Assembly: GCA_012798745.1 (NCBI GenBank)
Contig: JAAZMQ010000023.1
Location: 1 to 6,219 of the forward strand
Direction of reading: 5' to 3'
From: Bacteroidales bacterium
GTDB taxonomy: Bacteria > Bacteroidota > Bacteroidia > Bacteroidales > Dysgonomonadaceae
DNA: 6,219 nucleotides
In this document: positions 1 through 6,219 of the stretch, one piece after another
Layout of the letters: each line of letters opens with the position of its first letter
How positions within the stretch are numbered: the first letter of the stretch is position 1
Program-made: the position numbers and the translations under genes
The notes under the pieces: model-generated
Databases searched by the model: none
Told to the model about the DNA's origin: nothing
The model's input: only the letters and a program-made list of their open reading frames with translations

Positions 1-10
1 ATTACAAAAA

Positions 11-1120
11 TTATTTTAATAATAAAACGGTAACTTTTAAACAAAGATCAAGAAAAATAATCTTTGCATTACCATTCTGTTCAATTTGCCGATAAGCAAT
101 GGAAAACTCATCGTTAAGTTTTTCCACGTTTCGTTCGTTAATAAAAGGCGAGAAACGAATACCAAAATCGGCCTCCTCACTGTCCAAATACACCATTTGA
201 GGTTCATGCAGGTTATTTATAAAATATTCTCGAAACATTCGCAAACAATATAGGAGATAACTCTTTTGCATCTCTCGACCTATACCTGCTATTTCGTTTG
301 CTATTGTTTTAATGTTCCTAATCTTTCGTGAAACAGATGCCCGCATCATCCTTTTAAACAAATCAAAGAAAAACCTCGTTTCATCTGTCGATTCAATAAT
401 CGTAATAGCTTTAGTGAAACTGCCATTAGCAACATGAGCCACCGATGAAGCATCTTTTTTTGAAAAACGATATTTTGATTCGATTACATTTACCATTTCA
501 TTTTCTTCAATTGCCCTAATATGAAGGGGTTGACAACGCGATTGAATGGTTGGCAACACTGCATCCGGTTCTTCAGAAACCAAAAGAAATACAGTATTTT
601 CAGGTGGTTCCTCAATCATCTTCAAAAGTTTATTAGCACATGCCTCGTGCATTTTTTCAGGTAGCCATACTATCATGATGCGATATTTTGCCTCGTAAAT
701 TTTCAAACTAAGTTTTCGAATAATTTCGTCACTTTCCTTAGCATAAATAATTCCTTGGGCATTTTGTGCATCAATAAAATTAAGCCAGTCGTTGAGATTG
801 AAATAGGTGTTTTGAGAAAGAAAATCACGCCATTGGGGCAAATATTCGTCAGAAACTTTGGATTTAATAACAGGAAAAGCGAAATGCAAATCAGGATGGG
901 CTAATTTATTGAACTTAAGACATGAAGGGCATTCGCCGCATGCATCATCCAACTGAGGATTCAAACAGTTGATATACCTTGCATACGCAATAGCAAGAGG
1001 TAATTTACCAACTCCCTCTGGCCCATAGAGCAAACGGGCATGAGGAACAAATCCTCTTTGTACAGATTCGATAAGATGTTTTTTAATATCCCGTAATCCA
1101 ATAATATCTTTGAAATACAT
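11..1120 (-). CDS. holB: DNA polymerase III delta' subunit (clamp loader)
   Basis: This 369-residue protein reads as the delta' subunit of the clamp-loader complex, which opens the sliding clamp and places it on primed DNA. Seen from the ATG start: the N-terminal AAA+ fold begins with FKDIIG; a P-loop-like GPEGVGKL lies at 33-40; four cysteines at 52, 61, 64 and 67 have the C-x8-C-x2-C-x2-C spacing of the delta' zinc module; HPDLHF follows at 75-80; KLLKMIEEPP is at 164-173; and the SRC motif is at 194-196. The P-loop has Leu where Ser/Thr is needed, which fits the known lack of ATPase activity in delta'. The C-terminal third should be the collar domain. I chose the ATG at 1118-1120, preceded by a weak GGAAGAG; an in-frame TTG at 1139-1141 would add seven residues. 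It follows metF after 63 bp. The stop is TAA, ten bases from the window edge. DnaX is unlikely because there is no intact Walker A and no long C-terminal region. Confidence 0.93.
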   Translation of the reverse strand: MYFKDIIGLRDIKKHLIESVQRGFVPHARLLYGPEGVGKLPLAIAYARYINCLNPQLDDACGECPSCLKFNKLAHPDLHFAFPVIKSKVSDEYLPQWRDFLSQNTYFNLNDWLNFIDAQNAQGIIYAKESDEIIRKLSLKIYEAKYRIMIVWLPEKMHEACANKLLKMIEEPPENTVFLLVSEEPDAVLPTIQSRCQPLHIRAIEENEMVNVIESKYRFSKKDASSVAHVANGSFTKAITIIESTDETRFFFDLFKRMMRASVSRKIRNIKTIANEIAGIGREMQKSYLLYCLRMFREYFINNLHEPQMVYLDSEEADFGIRFSPFINERNVEKLNDEFSIAYRQIEQNGNAKIIFLDLCLKVTVLLLK

Positions 1121-1183
1121 TTGCTCTTCCAAATTTATCAAGAAAGATGCTTCGATCTTCTACCTATTTTTCTAAAAAACTAT

Positions 1184-2134
1184 CTAATAAATTTCTTTCG
1201 CAACTTGGTAAACACTGTCTGTTGCCATAAAAGAATAAAAATGAATGCTGGGCACATTATGTTGTATAAGTTCCTTACACTGTGCTATACACCATTCTAT
1301 CCCTACTTCTTTGGCATCTTCATCGTTTTTACATTTTCGTAACTCTTTTGCCAAATCTTCAGGAATGTTTGTTCCAAAAACTTTAGGTAAAACTGTCAAC
1401 TGATTTTTTAAGTGGACGGGTTTTATACCCGGAATAATGGGCACAAGAATTCCTTCAGCGCGACAACGATCGACAAAGTCGAAATATTTTCGATTATCGA
1501 AAAACATCTGAGTTACCAAATATTCTGCTCCATTATCAACTTTCATTTTTGTATAAAAAATTTCCGAATCCATATTAGGCGATTCTGCATGTTTCTCCGG
1601 ATAACAAGCCATTCCATATGAAAAAGGTTCTTCTGGCGGAGTAAATCTGCTACCATCGAGCGCTATTCCCTTATTGAAATTATTTACCTGTTCCTGCAAA
1701 TCGGTTGCATGATCGTGACTATCCATTTTTATCTGCTCCTCATTCAACTTGTTGGTATCTCCGCGTAAAAGCAACAAATTGGTAATACCCAGAAACATAA
1801 GATCAATTAAAGCATACTCTGTCTCCTGTTTCGAGAAACCTTTACAAATGATGTGAGGAACAGCTGTAATGCCATATCTGTTTTGAATGGCTGCAGCAAG
1901 AGCCACTGTTCCCGGCCGTCGACGAATATTTACTTTGCGAATTACACCGTTTTCATCTTCTTTATAGACCGTTTCGCTGTGATGAGTTGTGATATTAATG
2001 TATTTCGGATCAAACTCTTTCAGCTTATCTATTGTATCAAAAACCTGATAAATGCCGTTTCCTTTAATAGGAGGTAATAACTCAAAGGAAAAAGCGGTTT
2101 TTGTTGCTGTTTGTATTCGTTCTGAAACTTTCAT
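1184..2134 (-). CDS. metF: 5,10-methylenetetrahydrofolate reductase
   Basis: MetF is a cytosolic FAD enzyme that reduces 5,10-methylene-THF to 5-methyl-THF, the methyl donor for methionine synthesis. The 316-residue protein covers the whole single-domain TIM barrel (the E. coli enzyme is about 296 residues), with no sign of the eukaryotic regulatory extension. Visible motifs: FSFELLPP at 15-22, whose Glu18 matches the catalytic glutamate; an LLRGD segment ending at Asp126, matching the flavin-contacting aspartate; TQMFFD at 208-213, the folate-binding TQ-FFD motif; and the C-terminal PSIHFYSF near 295-302. All key residues are present. The ATG at 2132-2134 lies 11 bp after the rseP stop, so the two genes are very probably co-transcribed. 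The stop is TAG. The electron donor (NADH or NADPH) cannot be settled from sequence. Confidence 0.96.
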   Translation of the reverse strand: MKVSERIQTATKTAFSFELLPPIKGNGIYQVFDTIDKLKEFDPKYINITTHHSETVYKEDENGVIRKVNIRRRPGTVALAAAIQNRYGITAVPHIICKGFSKQETEYALIDLMFLGITNLLLLRGDTNKLNEEQIKMDSHDHATDLQEQVNNFNKGIALDGSRFTPPEEPFSYGMACYPEKHAESPNMDSEIFYTKMKVDNGAEYLVTQMFFDNRKYFDFVDRCRAEGILVPIIPGIKPVHLKNQLTVLPKVFGTNIPEDLAKELRKCKNDEDAKEVGIEWCIAQCKELIQHNVPSIHFYSFMATDSVYQVAKEIY

Positions 2135-2145
2135 ATTTTTCCGAC

Positions 2146-3468
2146 TTATTTAAATATGGCTCGAATTATATCCATTCCGTTAGCATACAAAACCAAAGCC
2201 AACAAAAAGATCATACCTGCAATTTGAGCATACTCCAAAAATTTTTCGCTGGGCTTTTTGCCGGAAATTACTTCACAAAGCAAAAACAGTACATGTCCCC
2301 CATCCAATCCCGGGATTGGGAGTATATTCATAAATGCTAAAATTACGGAAAGGAATGCGGTCATCATCCAAAATGCATGCCAATCCCAGACAGGTGGAAA
2401 TAAACTACCAATAGTTCCAAATCCACCCAATGAGGAAACACCTTCTTTGGTAAATACATATTTAAACTGATTTACATAATCTTTCAGCGTTTGAATTCCC
2501 ATCTTTATTCCGGCAGGGAACGCCTCAAAGAAGTTATAGCGAATAGTTACCGGTTGATATATTTGCATAGGTGATTTGGGATAGAATCCCAATAATCCTG
2601 TGGAATCGACCTGAGCAACTGTTGTATTCAATATACCGTTTCGATAAAATTCAATGGTGATTTCCTGATTTTTATTTCGCTCCAATTCTCTTTTGAAATC
2701 GGCAAAAGTTGGAGTCGGAACACTATTTATAGCTACTAAACTATCCCCCGGACGCAATCCGGCTTTAGCTGCTCCTGTTCCCTCTTGTACTTCAGCCACT
2801 ACTGTAGGAAAACGATACGCTGCAAAACCCTCCTTTGCTGCCATCAATTCATTCATAAAATTCTCGGGAATCGGTATTATTACCTCTTGCCCATCTCGCA
2901 GCACGGTTACCTGCCGAGCATTGACTATATCAAGAAGTGTACTCACACCAAAACGTTCCAATTCTTTATCATCAGCCTTCAGTAGAATATCGCCATCCTG
3001 AAAGCCAACCCTATGAGCTACTTCACTGAATTCCATTCCCATATGTACATTTTTCAACGGTAAATAGGTATCGTTCCATGTAAAAAGCACCATTGCATAA
3101 ATCACAAATGCAAGAATAATATTGAACAATACCCCGGCAATCATTACCAGCAATCGCTGCCATGCAGGTTTAGAACGAAACTCCCAGGGTTGAGGAGGTT
3201 GCGCCATCTGTTCTTTATCCAAAGATTCATCGATCATACCGGCTATTTTCACATAACCTCCCAATGGTAACCAACCAATACCATATTCTGTTTCACTGTT
3301 TTTAGGTTTGTATCGAAAAAGAGCAAAACCGGGATCGAAAAAAAGGTAAAATTTTTCGACACGTATTTTGAAGATGCGTGCAAAAATAAAATGCCCGAAC
3401 TCATGTACGATGACGAGTATCGATAAACTCATCATTAATTGCAAAGCTCTGATTAAAAATGTTTCCAT
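2146..3468 (-). CDS. rseP: RseP-family site-2 zinc protease
   Basis: This is an inner-membrane zinc metalloprotease of the M50 (site-2 protease) family, which cuts transmembrane substrates such as anti-sigma factors or signal-peptide remnants. At 440 residues it has the usual length. In order: a first membrane helix (about 8-21) running into the zinc motif HEFGH at 22-26; the conserved GYVKIAGM loop at 71-78; a second helix near 107-129; two periplasmic PDZ-like regions (about 140-200 and 222-290), the second with GLRPGD at 237-242; then the third helix around NILPIPGLDGGH at 381-392, whose Asp389 is the third zinc ligand; and a final helix at about 415-430. Everything needed for catalysis is intact. 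ATG start at 3466-3468, with no clear Shine-Dalgarno. It lies 37 bp after dxr and 11 bp before metF; dxr-rseP adjacency is common in bacteria. The substrate is unknown; FecR-like or ECF anti-sigma factors are a guess. Confidence 0.96.
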   Translation of the reverse strand: METFLIRALQLMMSLSILVIVHEFGHFIFARIFKIRVEKFYLFFDPGFALFRYKPKNSETEYGIGWLPLGGYVKIAGMIDESLDKEQMAQPPQPWEFRSKPAWQRLLVMIAGVLFNIILAFVIYAMVLFTWNDTYLPLKNVHMGMEFSEVAHRVGFQDGDILLKADDKELERFGVSTLLDIVNARQVTVLRDGQEVIIPIPENFMNELMAAKEGFAAYRFPTVVAEVQEGTGAAKAGLRPGDSLVAINSVPTPTFADFKRELERNKNQEITIEFYRNGILNTTVAQVDSTGLLGFYPKSPMQIYQPVTIRYNFFEAFPAGIKMGIQTLKDYVNQFKYVFTKEGVSSLGGFGTIGSLFPPVWDWHAFWMMTAFLSVILAFMNILPIPGLDGGHVLFLLCEVISGKKPSEKFLEYAQIAGMIFLLALVLYANGMDIIRAIFK

Positions 3469-3505
3469 TAAATTCTACAAATTTCTGGTGATTTTTTATT
3501 GCTTT

Positions 3506-4663
3506 TTAAATAAATTCGGAAGCAATGGCCCTTGCTTCAAAATCGGTACGAAAATAATCGTCTAAATCGGGTGTTTTCACAAACGTTGCTTTTTGCACGG
3601 TTTTTTCAATAATTTCGCTCATTTGAAGAAAACCAATAGACTCTTGTAAAAATGACTCCACAGCAACTTCGTTGGCTGCATTGAGTATACAAGGCATATT
3701 CCCTCCCATTTCGATCGCCTGATATGCAAATGTTAAATTTATAAATTTATCGTAATCGATTTTTTCAAACGTAAGAGTTGATATTTCTGTAAAATCCAAG
3801 GGTTTTATATTCAATTTAAGCCGTTCAGGATAGGACAACGCATATTGAATAGGTATCCGCATACCGGGTTGACCAAGTTGGGCAATAATGGAAGTATCCT
3901 CAAATTGTACCATAGAATGAATAATTGATTGCGGATGTATTACCACCTCAATATCCGAAGGGTCTACATCAAAAAGCCATTTAGCTTCAATCATTTCAAA
4001 ACCTTTATTCATTAACGTGGATGAATCGACAGTTACTTTTTCACCCATTTTCCAATTGGGGTGATTCAATGCTTGCGATTTGGTCACTTTCGCCAATTCT
4101 TCTATTGAAAAAGTACGAAATGGCCCCCCTGAAGCAGTGAGAATAATTTTATGGATTTTGTTGCAACCTTCGCCATTTAAACATTGAAAAATAGCCGAAT
4201 GCTCCGAATCGACAGGTAAAATCGGAACACGATACGCTAATGCCATAGATATGATCAGCTCTCCGGCCACTACCAAGGTTTCCTTATTTGCCAAAGCAAT
4301 GGTTTTCCCGGCTTTTATTGCCGAAATTATTGGTTTTAACCCGGCAAAACCAACCATTGCCGCTAATACAATATCAATGGCTTCGCTCTGTACCATCTGG
4401 CAAATAGCATTGCTCCCAGCCCACACTTTTATGGGGAGATCCGACAATGCTTCTTTAACCTCAGTATATTTTTTCTCGTTGGCAATCACTACTATTTCCG
4501 GAAGAAATTTACGCGCTTGGTCAACCAAAAGTTTCACATGATTATTTGCCGTAAGAGCAAATACCTCAAAACGATCCGGATGCAATTGAATCACCTCTAG
4601 AGCCTGTGTTCCAATAGACCCTGTAGAACCTAAAATGGCTATTTTTCGTTTCCTTTCTCTCAT
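3506..4663 (-). CDS. dxr: 1-deoxy-D-xylulose 5-phosphate reductoisomerase
   Basis: DXR (IspC) converts 1-deoxy-D-xylulose 5-phosphate to 2-C-methyl-D-erythritol 4-phosphate using NADPH and a divalent metal, the committed step of the MEP isoprenoid pathway. From the ATG the protein is 385 residues. Visible: the NADPH-binding GSTGSIG at 12-18; NKETLV at 126-131; metal ligands Asp152 and Glu154 in VDSEHSAIFQ; ASGGPFR at 177-183; the active-site flap NHPNWKMG at 200-207; NKGFE at 219-223 with the third metal ligand Glu223; IHPQS; and NAANEVAVE near the C-terminus. One oddity is Gly at 267 where most family members have Asp (PDMR becomes PGMR). I chose the ATG at 4661-4663 over an in-frame TTG at 4691-4693 because the TTG falls about where the predicted promoter would start the transcript, and because family members usually begin only a few residues before the NADPH motif. 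Confidence 0.97.
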   Translation of the reverse strand: MRERKRKIAILGSTGSIGTQALEVIQLHPDRFEVFALTANNHVKLLVDQARKFLPEIVVIANEKKYTEVKEALSDLPIKVWAGSNAICQMVQSEAIDIVLAAMVGFAGLKPIISAIKAGKTIALANKETLVVAGELIISMALAYRVPILPVDSEHSAIFQCLNGEGCNKIHKIILTASGGPFRTFSIEELAKVTKSQALNHPNWKMGEKVTVDSSTLMNKGFEMIEAKWLFDVDPSDIEVVIHPQSIIHSMVQFEDTSIIAQLGQPGMRIPIQYALSYPERLKLNIKPLDFTEISTLTFEKIDYDKFINLTFAYQAIEMGGNMPCILNAANEVAVESFLQESIGFLQMSEIIEKTVQKATFVKTPDLDDYFRTDFEARAIASEFI

Positions 4664-4697
4664 TTTTGAGACACAACATCTGTTAAGTTGCAAAGCG

Positions 4698-4729
4698 CAA
4701 AGATAGTAAAATTCATTCCTGTTTACAAG
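4698..4729 (-). promoter_or_regulatory. Predicted Bacteroides-type promoter for dxr
   Basis: On the minus strand, TATCTTTG (4698-4705) matches the Bacteroidota -7 box TAnnTTTG. Exactly 20 bases upstream lies CTTG (4726-4729), whose TTG matches most of the -33 TTTG box; the accepted spacing is 19-21. Transcription should start near 4690-4694, leaving a leader of roughly 30 bases before the dxr ATG. The -33 box overlaps the last sense codon of the upstream ATPase gene. The box match and spacing are seen in the sequence; activity is inferred. Confidence 0.72.
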
Positions 4730-5784
4730 TGGTTAGATGGAACGTTTGTTAACTCGTTCACATATTCCAGCATCTCACTTATGGTATTGGCAATGAATGA
4801 TTTTCCATTGGAAAAAATAAGCCAATTATGGTGTTCTGCTTGAGGCCTGATTTCTACAGAAGCCTTATTGCTAACAGAAAATCCTCGTCGGTGTAATGCT
4901 TTAAGTGTCCATTTGTCAAGAAGTTTATCGTTTTTTGAGGGAGAAAATTTTACTTTACTGTTCAAATTATGTTGAATTATAAATACTCCAAGTTCACTAT
5001 CAAATTGATATAACGATGCTTTATCTTTAAAAGCCTCATTAAACGTTCCGTTTATAATCAAATCTTCAGGCGAACCTACAATAATGTCCTTCTCTTTTTG
5101 CATCAACCAAATTTTATCGGCAACCTGCATAGCTGTTTCTAATTCATGAGTTGAAATAAGAATAATTTTTCCGGTTTCGTGCGCTAGTTTTTGAAGTAAA
5201 AGCAAAATGTTGACACGATTGGATAAATCAAGATGAGAAGTGGGTTCATCCAACAAAATCAAAGGAGTATCTTGTGCTAATGCGCGGGCAATGAAAACTC
5301 GTTGTCGTTCACCATCCGAAAGCTCATGAATATTACGATTTTCAAAACCCTTTAAATTAGTCATTTCAATAGACCACTCAATTATCGACTCATCGGTAGC
5401 CGATAAATTTCCAAGCCATCCGGTATATGGATCACGGCCTATGGCAATCAGTTCGCTAACCGTAAATGACGCAGCTGTCTGCTGTCCTGCAAGTACTATG
5501 GAAATTAACCGAGCACGTTCATTAGGAGTTATTGCGGCTATATTTTTATTTTCAATGAAAATTTTTCCCGATAAAAGAGGTTGGAGATATGCAATGGAAC
5601 GCAATAAAGTAGATTTTCCACATCCATTATTGCCAATCAAAGCAATTAATTCGCCTTTTTGCGCAGAAAGATTAAGTTGTTGCTGAACACAAAAAGGTTT
5701 CTTTCGAATAAAATAGCCAACGCTTACATTTTCAAGACATAAAAAAGGCACAAAAGAAATAACATTTTTAGGTTTATTCTTCAA
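4723..5784 (-). CDS. ABC transporter ATP-binding protein, FecE/BtuD type
   Basis: This is an ATPase subunit of the family that powers import of iron-siderophores, heme or cobalamin through a FecCD/BtuC-type permease. With the first possible start it has 353 residues. Numbered so: Walker A GNNGCGKST at 51-59; the region after it is FecE-like, with FTVSELIAIGRDPY at 107-120; signature LSDGERQ at 155-161; Walker B LILLDEP at 175-181 with catalytic Glu180; D-loop SHLD at 183-186; H-loop His213 in STH. The glutamine expected in the Q-loop is not at its usual place (Ala99). After about residue 240 a C-terminal extension of roughly 110 residues follows; plain FecE/BtuD proteins are about 250-265 long. 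No ATG exists near the start: the options are TTG 5782-5784, overlapping rimM by 11 bp, or GTG 5749-5751, 12 codons later. No permease or binding protein lies in the window, so the substrate is unknown. Confidence 0.88.
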   Translation of the reverse strand: MKNKPKNVISFVPFLCLENVSVGYFIRKKPFCVQQQLNLSAQKGELIALIGNNGCGKSTLLRSIAYLQPLLSGKIFIENKNIAAITPNERARLISIVLAGQQTAASFTVSELIAIGRDPYTGWLGNLSATDESIIEWSIEMTNLKGFENRNIHELSDGERQRVFIARALAQDTPLILLDEPTSHLDLSNRVNILLLLQKLAHETGKIILISTHELETAMQVADKIWLMQKEKDIIVGSPEDLIINGTFNEAFKDKASLYQFDSELGVFIIQHNLNSKVKFSPSKNDKLLDKWTLKALHRRGFSVSNKASVEIRPQAEHHNWLIFSNGKSFIANTISEMLEYVNELTNVPSNHL

Positions 5785-6219
5785 TTAACCCTTGAGGAAG
5801 ATCTACATGAAGAATTTTTCTCGGTTCATCAATCTTAAGAATAAAATCTTCTGTAGCGGGAACCAAGTATTCCCTATCATTTTTTTTCACGACAAAAAGC
5901 ACATTCATAGTAGAGTCATCCACTGCATCAATCACACCTAGCTCTCCTAACGTCTGATCCATTATAGCATAACCGACAAAAAGATCCCACTTGGTTACCG
6001 TTTTATCGTTCACGATTTTTATGCTTTCCTTAGGAAGATAAACGCGGAGGTCGGCATATCTACTTGCTGTATCTACATCATCCACATCTTCAAATTTTAC
6101 TCGTGCCGTCATATCACTCGTGAAACACATTTCTTCTACAAAAAAAGGCACAAAAATGCCATCGATTTCCAGAAAATAATATGATGCATCCCTATCGGAA
6201 TATGATTTCCTATCAAATA
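5774..6219 (-). CDS. rimM: Ribosome maturation factor RimM (5' end outside window)
   Basis: RimM binds ribosomal protein S19 and helps mature the 3' (head) domain of the 30S subunit and its 16S rRNA. The frame stays open to the window's right edge: 147 residues are visible, against a usual 170-180, so roughly 30 N-terminal residues, including the HG-x-KGE motif, lie outside. Seen: the rest of the N-terminal barrel with LEIDGIFVPFFVEEM, typical of Bacteroidota RimM, and VKFEDVDDVDTA; then a C-terminal PRC-barrel domain with the conserved elements GELGVIDAV, YLVPATEDFI, KIDEPRKILHVDLPQGL. A GTG at 6149-6151 is an internal Val codon, not the start, because the family's sequence continues upstream of it. 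The stop overlaps the possible start of the ABC ATPase, suggesting co-transcription. Confidence 0.94.
   Translation of the reverse strand, partial: FDRKSYSDRDASYYFLEIDGIFVPFFVEEMCFTSDMTARVKFEDVDDVDTASRYADLRVYLPKESIKIVNDKTVTKWDLFVGYAIMDQTLGELGVIDAVDDSTMNVLFVVKKNDREYLVPATEDFILKIDEPRKILHVDLPQGLIEE

Noticed and set aside
34..58. Possible disrupted P-loop in the delta' protein (Leu instead of Ser/Thr) as a sign of gene decay.
   Set aside because: The delta' subunit is known not to hydrolyse ATP, and the rest of the protein including the zinc cysteines is intact. The P-loop itself is encoded near 1000-1024.
1130..1137. TAAATTTG on the minus strand just before holB, matching TAnnTTTG.
   Set aside because: No TTG or TTTG occurs 19-21 bp upstream, and the box would leave almost no leader before the ATG. 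The match alone is weak in AT-rich DNA.
1141..1163. Small inverted repeat (AAGAT / ATCTT) in the metF-holB gap, considered as a terminator.
   Set aside because: The stem is only about five AT-rich pairs and no T-run follows on the minus strand, so it does not look like an intrinsic terminator.
2693..3001. A 102-codon plus-strand open frame opposite rseP, and other plus-strand frames of 65-96 codons.
   Set aside because: They lie opposite well-supported conserved genes, resemble no family I know, and have no separate promoter signal.
4691..4693. In-frame TTG that would extend DXR by ten residues.
   Set aside because: It coincides with the predicted transcription start, and the extra residues do not resemble DXR N-termini.
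5741..6155. A 15-bp exact direct repeat (minus strand TTTTGTGCCTTTTTT) at 5741-5755 and 6141-6155, near the ATPase start and inside rimM.
   Set aside because: Both copies are low-complexity and encode F-V-P-F in their own frames; in rimM this is a conserved family segment. With AT-rich sequence, chance is enough to explain it.

Overview
The window looks like a core chromosomal segment from a member of the Bacteroidota, most likely the order Bacteroidales. The basis is an AT-rich genome, a Bacteroides-type promoter (TAnnTTTG box with an upstream TTG), little Shine-Dalgarno signal before the starts, and protein sequences that read like Bacteroidales versions of their families. I cannot name a genus.

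All six genes lie on the minus strand, so transcription runs from high to low coordinates. In that order they are: the 3' part of rimM (16S rRNA maturation, cut by the window's right edge); an ABC transporter ATPase of the FecE/BtuD type that overlaps the end of rimM; dxr (MEP isoprenoid pathway); rseP (site-2 intramembrane protease); metF (methylenetetrahydrofolate reductase); and holB (clamp-loader delta' subunit). Gaps are short: an 11-bp overlap, then 59, 37, 11 and 63 bp. There is no stretch over 300 bp without a gene. I see no tRNA, rRNA, CRISPR array, insertion sequence or prophage gene.

The layout suggests two transcription units, at least in part. RimM and the ATPase appear co-transcribed and perhaps translationally coupled. 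A well-formed promoter sits at the ATPase-dxr junction and would drive dxr-rseP-metF, possibly running on into holB. The products serve separate housekeeping roles (ribosome assembly, metal or cofactor import, isoprenoid precursors, envelope proteolysis, one-carbon metabolism, replication) rather than one pathway.

I found no convincing undescribed system. The points most worth checking concern the ATPase: it has no transport partners in view, no ATG start, no glutamine at the expected Q-loop position, and a roughly 110-residue C-terminal extension. A smaller point is an Asp-to-Gly change in a usually conserved DXR motif.
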